Of a stretch of DNA of 41,908 nucleotides, positions 33,341 to 39,738 are shown piece by piece. The stretch comes from a virus, in IMG/VR virus record IMGVR_UViG_3300021440_000057, positions 1 through 41,908 of that record; one strand, written 5' to 3'. Under the pieces are notes generated by a model. It was not told where the DNA came from. It was given only the letters and a program-made list of their open reading frames with translations, and did not search any database. Position numbers and translations under genes: made by a program. The number at the start of each line of letters is the position of its first letter. The stretch's first letter is position 1.

Positions 33341-33368
33341 ATAATACTTTACGCGGTGCCGTTGTCAA
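33341..33368 (-). promoter_or_regulatory. Consensus promoter giving a leaderless mRNA for 33332
   Basis: On the minus strand TTGACA (33368-33363), a 16-base spacer ACGGCACCGCGTAAAG, then TATTAT (33346-33341). Eight bases separate the -10 box from ATG 33332. The spacer begins ACGGCACC, a degenerate form of the GACACC site. It is the clearest leaderless promoter on this strand. Confidence 0.72.
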
Positions 33369-33650
33369 CTAACTTTCATCGACAATGTAATAATCTTTTT
33401 CTTCTGGTGTTTCTAGCCTTAATTTAATAGCGTTTACAGCGAGACTCAAATATCGATCACGTTCTTCATACTCAAATAATCCGTCTCCTTGTGGATAAGC
33501 TTCGTAAATTGTTTCGCCTCCTACGTCCGGAAATGAAACACTAAAATATCCATGTCGTAACCGTAAATAACCGACCTGATTCCCTTTTTCATCGAATGCG
33601 TCGTATTGCTCTGGGCAAGCTCCGCATGTTTTTACAAGTTTAATTTTCAT
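33369..33650 (-). CDS. Hypothetical phage protein
   Basis: A 93-aa protein with an N-terminal CGAC pair (KLVKTCGACPEQYDAFDEKG) and beta-rich body (VGYLRLRHGYFSVSFPDVGG). This pattern recurs in uncharacterised phage proteins, but no activity is known to me. Its stop codon abuts the promoter of the next gene. A DnaA-box match at 33490-33498 lies inside it and may be chance. Confidence 0.7.
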   Translation of the reverse strand: MKIKLVKTCGACPEQYDAFDEKGNQVGYLRLRHGYFSVSFPDVGGETIYEAYPQGDGLFEYEERDRYLSLAVNAIKLRLETPEEKDYYIVDES

Positions 33651-33653
33651 ACA

Positions 33654-34250
33654 TTATTCCTCGTCTGGATCCACTTCATTTTTCATCTGTTCGACCGTTG
33701 GCAAATTATCAAATGAATATTTTTTGATCAGCTTCACAGGGTAGTATTTGTATTTCTTTCCGTTTTTGCGGTCCGGTCCAAATTCCATACTTTCTTTTTC
33801 TGCTTTCTCGTTGTACTTTGCAAAGCGTTCGGTTTTCGGTACGGGCTTAGTTCTAAAACCCTTGTACACTTCCAGTACGTCTTTATCAAGGTCCAGCACA
33901 TAAGAGAATTCGTTGTGCAAACTCTCACCAGCAAACTCTTCTTGATTCTGTAGTCTGATTTGCCCGTGCGCTTTTACTATAATATCGAGTATTTTTGCGC
34001 CGTGATCACGGCTTAGATGGTCCCAATATTTGCGCCAGTTGTCTCCGAGCTTTTCCATGTCCGCCTCGTCTTCTTTTGTTACCCATGCCAAATTGTCTAC
34101 GTACTTTTTAAGGTCCGCTACTCTTTTCTTATTTGCTAAAAAAGCGAGTATAGTTCTGCCTTGTCCCTCGGGATAACCGTCCCATTGTCCGTACTGTGCC
34201 ACTCTTGTTTTTTGGTCCTTTATGACCATTGTAAGGTGTCTTGTTCCCAT
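33654..34250 (-). CDS. Hypothetical phage protein (MGTRHLT type)
   Basis: A 198-aa protein. The start is set at ATG 34250 because MGTRHLTMVIKDQKTRVAQY, then GQWDGYPEGQG, is a recognisable N-terminus of a widespread uncharacterised phage family. A longer start at 34289 adds a poor extension. The middle is helical and charged; the tail is basic (NGKKYKYYPVKLIKKY). Function unknown. Confidence 0.75.
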   Translation of the reverse strand: MGTRHLTMVIKDQKTRVAQYGQWDGYPEGQGRTILAFLANKKRVADLKKYVDNLAWVTKEDEADMEKLGDNWRKYWDHLSRDHGAKILDIIVKAHGQIRLQNQEEFAGESLHNEFSYVLDLDKDVLEVYKGFRTKPVPKTERFAKYNEKAEKESMEFGPDRKNGKKYKYYPVKLIKKYSFDNLPTVEQMKNEVDPDEE

Positions 34251-34254
34251 AAAT

Positions 34255-34410
34255 TTATATTGTTGGTGCATTAATGATAAAATTTGCAAGCTTTTGGTAC
34301 GCTTTCCAGCGCGCCTTTTTCTCTTCCGGTGTTCCGTTGCCCTCTTCCGCTTGCTCGTCTATAAGGTTGAGCGCGTCCATGAGCTTTTGTTTTTCTTTTT
34401 CCAGTTTCAT
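34255..34410 (-). CDS. Small helical protein
   Basis: A 51-aa charged helical protein from ATG 34410, one base after the preceding TAG (TAGTATG), which fixes the start. The sequence KLMDALNLIDEQAEEGNG, then EEKKARWKAYQKLANFI, predicts two helices. Family unknown. The in-frame extension to 34569 lies over the zinc-rich gene and is rejected. Confidence 0.62.
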   Translation of the reverse strand: MKLEKEKQKLMDALNLIDEQAEEGNGTPEEKKARWKAYQKLANFIINAPTI

Positions 34411-34411
34411 A

Positions 34412-34684
34412 CTAATTACAGTCTTTATGATATCTTTTGTCGACCTCGCACTTTCCCCCGCATGCGGGGCAACAATTCTCCTCTTCGTGGTTCGCTTCGC
34501 ACTCGTTGCACCAGTACATTGTCGCGGGGTTACCGCACTTGGTACATGTTGTACCGTCCTCGTCGTCATAGCCCATGTATAAATGCACGTCTACGCCGTC
34601 AAAAGTCCAGTCAAATGTCTCTCCGTTCAATAGTTCTTGCAAGTCTTCCTCTGAAAAAGGAATCTTTATTTTTTTGTTAGCCAT
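34412..34684 (-). CDS. Zinc-ribbon-rich small protein
   Basis: A 90-aa acidic protein. It has three Cys pairs: CTKCGNP (about 47-53), WCNEC (58-62) and CCPACGGKC (71-79), with His65 and His86 nearby. This is enough for two zinc sites. The N-terminal half is acidic (FSEEDLQELLNGETFDWTFD). It probably mediates protein or nucleic acid contacts; no family is named. It begins by TAATG overlap with the 55-aa gene. Confidence 0.7.
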   Translation of the reverse strand: MANKKIKIPFSEEDLQELLNGETFDWTFDGVDVHLYMGYDDEDGTTCTKCGNPATMYWCNECEANHEEENCCPACGGKCEVDKRYHKDCN

Positions 34685-34851
34685 TATAGTGATGTAATAA
34701 TTTGATAATCATGCAAGCACTCGACAAGTGCCTTTGCAAATGTGTTCCCGTACCCGTGCGCTGTTGCTATTGTCCCGTATGCCGTTTTAAAGCTATAGCG
34801 GGCAATATACCAATCGGGTATGTTTGTATTTTTGTAGCGTGTTATTTCCAT
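34684..34851 (-). CDS. Micro-gene: 55-aa hypothetical protein
   Basis: ATG 34851 to TAA 34686-34684, read from an uncovered gap. Its stop overlaps the next ATG (TAATG). The protein is mixed alpha/beta with many Tyr, Thr and Ala residues (WYIARYSFKTAYGTIATAHG). Coupling at both ends supports a real gene. Function unknown. Confidence 0.65.
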   Translation of the reverse strand: MEITRYKNTNIPDWYIARYSFKTAYGTIATAHGYGNTFAKALVECLHDYQIITSL

Positions 34852-34855
34852 AAAA

Positions 34856-35074
34856 TTATTGTACTTTTCTTATAATCTCGAATGTGTCCGCTAGATCTTC
34901 ATAGGTCCATTGTCCGTTTTCTTCTTTATACGCATTTTTTACGATGCATATATTGATACGTGGCTTATCTTCCGGATCGAGAGTCAAAAGAAACTCGTCC
35001 GCTTCTTGTAGTGTCTCAAATATTTCTTCGTTGTCGTTCAAACTGTCCACCACCCAAAATAGTCTTTTTTCCAT
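34856..35074 (-). CDS. Hypothetical small acidic protein
   Basis: A 72-aa protein from ATG 35074; the longer frame to 35191 overlaps the next gene heavily and is rejected. The sequence RLFWVVDSLNDNEEIFETLQ, then EADEFLLTLDPEDKP, gives a compact alpha/beta fold of a type frequent in small early phage proteins. Family unknown. Confidence 0.65.
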   Translation of the reverse strand: MEKRLFWVVDSLNDNEEIFETLQEADEFLLTLDPEDKPRINICIVKNAYKEENGQWTYEDLADTFEIIRKVQ

Positions 35075-35078
35075 AATG

Positions 35079-35333
35079 TTATGCGTTAAAGTTAAAGGCT
35101 GATAATTCTTCCTTGTTGATCCCGAGTACGATCCCGAGCGACTCGTGTAAGCCTTGGATCTGGTACACTTGCTTTTTAACACTACAAGCATACGTCGGAA
35201 ATTGTCCGATATATGATAGCTCCATAAAAGGAACGTCTAGCGCTCTTATTGTCTCGTGCGCCTCTGCGAGTGTGTCGCATAGCTTGATAAGTTTGTTTTT
35301 TGTTTTAAGTGCTTTTAATACTTGGTATTTCAT
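35079..35333 (-). CDS. Hypothetical small protein
   Basis: An 84-aa alpha/beta protein (IKLCDTLAEAHETIRALDVP). It shares with the 72-aa and 88-aa neighbours the pattern of a beta strand followed by an E/A-rich helix that resembles a small ferredoxin-like fold. This could mean local duplication of a small early domain. Function unknown. Confidence 0.65.
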   Translation of the reverse strand: MKYQVLKALKTKNKLIKLCDTLAEAHETIRALDVPFMELSYIGQFPTYACSVKKQVYQIQGLHESLGIVLGINKEELSAFNFNA

Positions 35334-35340
35334 ATATTTA

Positions 35341-35607
35341 TTATGTTGTTATGTGAGTAGTAGGTGTGTCAAATGTGTCTTTGTCGATGAATTGACCACG
35401 TGCGACTGCTTGCCTTGCTCCTCGCTTATAATTTTTTAAGTACAAATGAACGTCGCGACGTTCGCCCACGTTGTGATGATCAAGCCACTTATTGATGATC
35501 TCGCGTGCCTCGTCGATCGTCTTTGCAAAAGTAATAGTGTAATAGTGCCCATTATCTCCAAAAACTTGCGTGTAGTACCAATTTTCTGTCGTCATGTCGT
35601 GTTGCAT
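35341..35607 (-). CDS. Hypothetical small protein
   Basis: An 88-aa protein from ATG 35607, four bases after the upstream stop. The segment YYTITFAKTIDEAREIINKW follows the strand-helix pattern of its neighbours. The C-terminal half is basic (LYLKNYKRGARQAVARG). It may bind nucleic acid. A later ATG at 35595 is an alternative start. Confidence 0.65.
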   Translation of the reverse strand: MQHDMTTENWYYTQVFGDNGHYYTITFAKTIDEAREIINKWLDHHNVGERRDVHLYLKNYKRGARQAVARGQFIDKDTFDTPTTHITT

Positions 35608-35611
35608 ATAG

Positions 35612-35932
35612 TTATAGCTCTTTAATTTTAGATGTTGCTCGACGTGTATAATCGCCCCACTCTTCGCCTTTCTTCTGTCCCCAGCCCATAAAGCGAGCAA
35701 GGGCTAGCTGTGCTTCGAACAGTTGAGAAGTCCCCCAGCAAGTCATTGCCATTTTTTCGGATCGGTTTGACCAATATGAAAGGTCTTTTAATTGCTCTTT
35801 TGTGTATATGTCTTCGATCGGTGTTTTGCCGTCGAGTAATACGCGATAGCGTCGGTACGCCATATTTCGCCCGTAGCTATTTGATGTGCGGGCTGTCTCT
35901 CCTATAAGTGTGATTGATTTTGTTTTTTGCAT
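35612..35932 (-). CDS. Hypothetical basic protein
   Basis: A 106-aa basic protein with a strand-rich N-terminus (SITLIGETARTSNSYGRN, then YRRYRVLLDGKTP) and a helical C-terminus carrying Trp residues (LALARFMGWGQKKGEEWG). No family is recognised. Six bases separate its start from the neighbouring stop. Confidence 0.65.
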   Translation of the reverse strand: MQKTKSITLIGETARTSNSYGRNMAYRRYRVLLDGKTPIEDIYTKEQLKDLSYWSNRSEKMAMTCWGTSQLFEAQLALARFMGWGQKKGEEWGDYTRRATSKIKEL

Positions 35933-35938
35933 GGTATT

Positions 35939-36196
35939 TTATATATTAATTTTTTCTAAATTGTCCCATAGTTCTCGAAAGTTCACCGTTGCGATATCAA
36001 AGCCATCTTCGTCTCGTAGAGCTTTTAGCTCTGGCTCTTGTATTAAATTAATGAGCATAGACTTGAAAGATTTTGTAGTGTTCGCCTGTACGGCTATTTC
36101 GTATGCTCTTGTTGCGATCTCTTTTGATGTATTGTCGAGATGTAACTTTGTGAGCCATGTTGATCGGTTTGACCATCCATTATATTTTGTTTCCAT
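35939..36196 (-). CDS. Small early phage protein (NGWSNRSTW type)
   Basis: An 85-aa protein opening KYNGWSNRSTWLTKLHLDN, the signature of a widespread small phage family with Asn-Gly-Trp, Asn-Arg-x-Thr-Trp and Leu-Asp-Asn residues and no assigned function. A helical middle and an acidic tail follow. A long A/T-rich hairpin lies in its leader (36219-36258). Confidence 0.75.
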   Translation of the reverse strand: METKYNGWSNRSTWLTKLHLDNTSKEIATRAYEIAVQANTTKSFKSMLINLIQEPELKALRDEDGFDIATVNFRELWDNLEKINI

Positions 36197-36218
36197 AGTG
36201 TTTTTATATTTTCCGCTT

Positions 36219-36258
36219 AATCTCTATATTTGTGCTTGTGAGTACATATATAGAGATT
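36219..36258 (-). promoter_or_regulatory. Perfect 11-bp hairpin in an early leader
   Basis: AATCTCTATAT (36219-36229) and ATATAGAGATT (36248-36258) with an 18-base loop. It lies between the 42-aa membrane gene and the 85-aa gene, about 22 bases before ATG 36196. No T-run follows, so a role in mRNA processing, attenuation or repression is more likely than termination. Confidence 0.55.
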
Positions 36259-36301
36259 GAACGGCACAAGCTGATAAAATAGGTTTTTTGTATCACAAGC
36301 C

Positions 36302-36430
36302 CTATTGCGCAATTTTAATGATTGCATGGCAGAAGATCACGAACCCGAGAGAGCAGATAGCCATGGCGACTATAAAGCCTCTGTAGTAGTGATAGCGTCT
36401 CGCCTTTGGATCGATGTCGTTATACTTCAT
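36302..36430 (-). CDS. Micro-gene: 42-aa single-pass membrane protein
   Basis: ATG 36430 to TAG 36304-36302. A basic N-terminus (KYNDIDPKARRYHYYRG) is followed by one hydrophobic helix (FIVAMAICSLGFVIFCHAII). By position it is the first gene of the early operon, behind the 36482-36511 promoter. First-expressed membrane peptides often act on host or superinfecting phage, but no evidence here shows that. Confidence 0.62.
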   Translation of the reverse strand: MKYNDIDPKARRYHYYRGFIVAMAICSLGFVIFCHAIIKIAQ

Positions 36431-36481
36431 TTTGTTAGTGTGCTTTTTATTAATGTGTAGGACTTCGACTGTCCTATATAT

Positions 36482-36511
36482 AGGTTAGCATATAAGCGGT
36501 GTCGGTGTCAA
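36482..36511 (-). promoter_or_regulatory. Early promoter with tandem GGTGTC operator
   Basis: On the minus strand TTGACA (36511-36506) with GACACC repeat, an 18-base spacer, then a weak TAACCT -10 with an upstream TG (36487-36482). GGTGTCGGTGTCAA at 36498-36511 is identical to 24323-24336. A DnaA-box TGTGGATAA at 36521-36529 lies at nearly the same distance as in the 24.3 kb copy. Confidence 0.6.
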
Positions 36512-36581
36512 ATATAGGGGTGTGGATAAGTCTTGCTATAAGGTATGACGGTGGGATGGGCTTATATGTGGGGGGATGGGG

Positions 36582-36953
36582 CGGGGCAGATGGATTGCGA
36601 AAAGTTGTCAAGGGGTGCTTTCTTGCCCCGAAAAAAGGGGGACCTGTTGGGATTGGGGGAAAAAGGACCGGACGGGCTACGTAGAAATAAGGCTTAAACG
36701 GGGCAGATGATTTTTTTTTTCATTTGCCCCGATTTGCCCCGCCCGAAAAAAGCCTTATTTTATAAGGATTGCTATTGACGTGTGTACGTTTTGTATTGTC
36801 GTATTGACCTTATAGCGTAAGGGTTCCTAGTTTGCCCCGTTTAACCCTTATTTTATAAGCCTTAAACGGGGCAGATAAATTTTTTTTCAACCTTTTAATA
36901 TACAAATATTTTAAAAATAAAAACTTCCTAAAATCATTTGCCCCTTTGCCCCG
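36582..36953. repeat. Iteron-like cluster: nine TTGCCCC/GGGGCA repeats
   Basis: TTGCCCCG (or T at the last base) occurs at 36624, 36724, 36734, 36832, 36938 and 36946; CGGGGCA at 36582, 36699 and 36867. The 16-bp CTTAAACGGGGCAGAT is a direct repeat at 36693 and 36861; CCTTATTTTATAAG repeats at 36753 and 36846. Inverted repeats are AAATAAGGCTT (36685/36750) and TGCCCCGTTTAA (36833/36862). Poly-T tracts and A/T-rich DNA surround them. No credible gene is present. Origin, pac site or late-regulator binding region are the options. Confidence 0.75.
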
Positions 36954-37295
36954 TGTGGTGTAATGTTGCCCTGATTCTCTGCACTCTCTGTTGTTGTGAT
37001 TGTGGTCCATTCTGGGGTCCATGTATGGGGATGGATATGCCATGCCATTGATATAATTTTTTTTATTTTTTTGTAATATTTTTTATAGGATTTCTTTTTA
37101 ATCAAGAGAGGACTAGGGGGAGACCCCTTCAACCAGACCCCCGGGTAAATTGTAAAAAAAGAGTCCCTTAACCCCCTCCTTAAAACAACCCTCCTCTTGC
37201 ATAGATCACCCACCCCCATCTTGTTTTTAAAAAACTCTTTCAAAAAAATCCCCAGAGAAATTTCCCATAAATTTTTTTCATGTTATAGTTAAGGT
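36954..37295. other. Non-coding A/T-rich and low-complexity leader before the terminase genes
   Basis: No credible gene on either strand; open frames here start at TTG and encode low-complexity sequence. Homopolymer tracts of A, T, C and G are common (for example near 37100-37160). TATAGT at 37284-37289 lies six bases before ATG 37296 and may be a -10 box, but no good -35 box is seen. Confidence 0.5.
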
Positions 37296-37793
37296 ATGAA
37301 GAGACCACAAAAAGGTTCTACAGTAAAACAGTTTGCCTATGCTCAAAAGCTTTTTAATGGAGACGGCAGGAGTAAGAAAGAGATTGCTCGCTCTGTAGGT
37401 TTTTCTCCATCTGTTTCTAACAATGTGCACAACAAAATAGAAAAAACGGAAGGATTCCAAAACGCTATGATAGTTATGGCTACGAGATCCAACAATCTCG
37501 TGTTGGCAGCTATGGCTGAATATGAAGCGCGTGGCTTTACGGAGTTCTCAAACAAAGATCTCAACGGGGCATTGAATGCAATTGCTACCGCGTGGGAGAG
37601 AATAAACAAACAGCGTGGCGAGGGAGAGAATAAGGACCCAGAGAAGAATCCTCTGCGTAAGGTCTTTATGCAAAAGGTCGAGAATCAAACAATCAATATG
37701 AACCCGGTAAATACTCCGTCTGCTGTAACGGTTGAAGCAACGGAAGTGAAAGAAGCGGAGACTGTTGAAGAAATGCCAGATTTAGATTTTTAA
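37296..37793 (+). CDS. Terminase small subunit
   Basis: A 165-aa protein binding phage DNA to start packaging. An N-terminal helix-turn-helix (SKKEIARSVGFSPSVSNNVH, about 27-46) is followed by a helical oligomerisation core and an acidic tail (EVKEAETVEEMPDLDF) that could contact the large subunit. It lies directly before the large terminase gene (3 bases apart) and next to the repeat cluster, which may hold its binding sites. Confidence 0.75.
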   Translation: MKRPQKGSTVKQFAYAQKLFNGDGRSKKEIARSVGFSPSVSNNVHNKIEKTEGFQNAMIVMATRSNNLVLAAMAEYEARGFTEFSNKDLNGALNAIATAWERINKQRGEGENKDPEKNPLRKVFMQKVENQTINMNPVNTPSAVTVEATEVKEAETVEEMPDLDF

Positions 37794-37796
37794 TCA

Positions 37797-39515
37797 ATGC
37801 AAAACAACTACCAAGCGCACAATGCCGCGATTGTAAAAGAGCTAACGGAAAATCCCGATCTCATATACGACAAGCGGTGGAGAATGGATAATCTGTATTG
37901 GATTATCACGAAGGACGGGACGAAGGAGGTGTTTAAGATGAACCGGGCGCAGAAACATTTTTTTGAGAACTTTCTATCAAAGCCCGGGGAGATATACCAC
38001 CGACATATTATTTTGAAGAGTCGTCAGCTCGGATTCACAACTTTTATCGATTTGTTTATTCTCGATGAAGTGCTTTTTAATTCCAACCGAGAAGGATTGA
38101 TTGTCGCGCACAAGGTGCAGGACGCTACGGAAATCTTTGATCGTAAGATTGACTTTGCTGTTCGAAATATGGCGGAAGATATCAAGGGAGCGTTTTTTAA
38201 GTTGCAAAGAAATAGTGCGAAGAAGATTCAGGTGGTAGTGGATTACGGACCAGACAAAGGTTCCACCTCTAGTATTCAAGTTGCGATATCCGGACGATCT
38301 GCGACGTATTTCTACGTGCACATTTCGGAGTTTGCAAAGATGTGCGTGATGTACCCAAAGAACGCACAGGAAGTTGAGACGGGTACGTTCCCTGCGGTCC
38401 CGTTTGATGGGTTTATTTTTATCGAGGGTACAGCAGAAGGTATGGCGGGGCGTTTCTATGAGATGTTCAACGGAAGCTGGCTCGTGCGAGATACTATTAC
38501 GCCGATGGTATCGCGGGTTAAATTCCTACCCCACTTTTATAACTGGCAGTACGACGACATGGAAATGAAGAAGATCACCGAGACTATTCCTGTCGACAAA
38601 ATGGAGATTGGAGAAATCGACTTCGGAGAATATCAGAAGGAGCACAATCTGACGGACGTTGAAATCACGTACTATTACATGAAATACCTACAGATGGGAG
38701 GTAAGGATTCTAGTGATGCTGTGCACAAATTGCACCAAGAATATCCGACTACTCCAGAGGAAGCATTTCTCTCTACAGGGCAGACGTACTTCCCAACATC
38801 AAAAGTTTTTTCAATGCTACAAACTGCGAAGCAAGGAATTCGAGGGGAGCTTATCAAGAATGAATCGGGAGAGGTTGTCTTTCAAGAACTATCAACGGGG
38901 CGGTTGGAGATTTTCAACATGCCACAGATCGGAGACAAGTATGTTGTTGGTGGAGATACGGCGGAGGGGTTGTCTCACGGAGATGCGCAGGTTTTGTATG
39001 TGATCAACCACCGGACCGAGGAATGCGACGCGATCTATCATTCGAATGTTCCACCTGACGAATTTATTACAGACGCGTTCAATGTAGGAAAGTTTTATAA
39101 CTGGGCGCTGATGGGGATTGAGTCGAACAAAGACGGACTCTGGGTAAATGACGGGTTGGATAAACTTGGGTATATCAATCTCTACTATCGAAAGGTCTTT
39201 GATGACATAACCAAAAATGTAACCAAGTTCTTTGGGTGGAAGACGACCAGCGCGACGCGACCATTCTCACTGGCTGCACTCAAAGCTGTATTCTTGCGGA
39301 AGGATAAGGGATTCCCAGCAAAGCTTCTATCGGAAATGGTAACGTTCCTTCGAAATGCCAAGGGAAGACCAGAAGCATTGGCTGGAAAGAACGATGACGT
39401 GGTCATGGCTGCCTCAATTGGCTATGCCATACTCCAAGAGCAAGGGAAATTCGTTGGGGATACCAACCCGGGCGAAGGTTTTAATATGATGAAAGCTATA
39501 TTTGGTGAAATGTAA
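37797..39515 (+). CDS. Terminase large subunit
   Basis: A 572-aa packaging motor. The ATPase domain has a Walker A-like LKSRQLGFTT at 73-82 and a Walker B region YFYVHISEFAK at 171-181 with the Glu. VEGTAEGM-type coupling sequence IFIEGTAEGMAGRFYEM follows. The RNase H-fold nuclease has VVGGDTAEGLSHGDA (about 382-396), GIESNKDG (about 439) and NDDVVMAASI (about 532-541), giving the acidic triad. It is a canonical headful-type large subunit in length and layout. Confidence 0.93.
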   Translation: MQNNYQAHNAAIVKELTENPDLIYDKRWRMDNLYWIITKDGTKEVFKMNRAQKHFFENFLSKPGEIYHRHIILKSRQLGFTTFIDLFILDEVLFNSNREGLIVAHKVQDATEIFDRKIDFAVRNMAEDIKGAFFKLQRNSAKKIQVVVDYGPDKGSTSSIQVAISGRSATYFYVHISEFAKMCVMYPKNAQEVETGTFPAVPFDGFIFIEGTAEGMAGRFYEMFNGSWLVRDTITPMVSRVKFLPHFYNWQYDDMEMKKITETIPVDKMEIGEIDFGEYQKEHNLTDVEITYYYMKYLQMGGKDSSDAVHKLHQEYPTTPEEAFLSTGQTYFPTSKVFSMLQTAKQGIRGELIKNESGEVVFQELSTGRLEIFNMPQIGDKYVVGGDTAEGLSHGDAQVLYVINHRTEECDAIYHSNVPPDEFITDAFNVGKFYNWALMGIESNKDGLWVNDGLDKLGYINLYYRKVFDDITKNVTKFFGWKTTSATRPFSLAALKAVFLRKDKGFPAKLLSEMVTFLRNAKGRPEALAGKNDDVVMAASIGYAILQEQGKFVGDTNPGEGFNMMKAIFGEM

Positions 39516-39521
39516 AATCCT

Positions 39522-39701
39522 ATGACATCGCGACGAATGAAATCTCTACATTTTAATCTGAAAGAAGGAGAGAACGTCGTTTTTCATCGGGAACATCGAT
39601 CAAAAAAGGGAAGAAGGAGCAGAAAATCGACAAGTTTTTCGTATTTGAGATACAAATTTAGAAAAAAATACGGAAAAGATGGTGATAACTTGCTAAAATG
39701 A
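39522..39701 (+). CDS. Micro-gene: 59-aa basic protein between terminase and portal
   Basis: ATG 39522, six bases after the terminase stop, to TGA 39699-39701. It is very basic (REHRSKKGRRSRKSTSFSYL, then RYKFRKKYGKDGDN). It may bind DNA during packaging. Its end overlaps by one codon the start of the portal promoter region. The TGA stop and its place support a real gene. Confidence 0.6.
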   Translation: MTSRRMKSLHFNLKEGENVVFHREHRSKKGRRSRKSTSFSYLRYKFRKKYGKDGDNLLK

Positions 39702-39730
39702 TTGCAATTAAAATTAACAAGAGCTACAAT
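39702..39730 (+). promoter_or_regulatory. Putative promoter giving a leaderless portal mRNA
   Basis: TTGCAA (39702-39707), a 17-base spacer, then TACAAT (39725-39730), with eight bases before ATG 39739. TACAATTAA before an ATG is shared with 7915-7923 and 31674-31682. Confidence 0.65.
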
Positions 39731-39738
39731 TAACTTAT

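Noticed and set aside
36499-36684. 61-aa plus-strand ORF
   Set aside because: Gly-rich low-complexity translation over promoter and repeat DNA, with no conserved start context.
36810-37243. Minus-strand ORFs of 77 and 110 codons in the divergent gap
   Set aside because: The 110-codon frame needs a TTG start. Both encode low-complexity Lys/Phe/His sequence over repeats and homopolymers.
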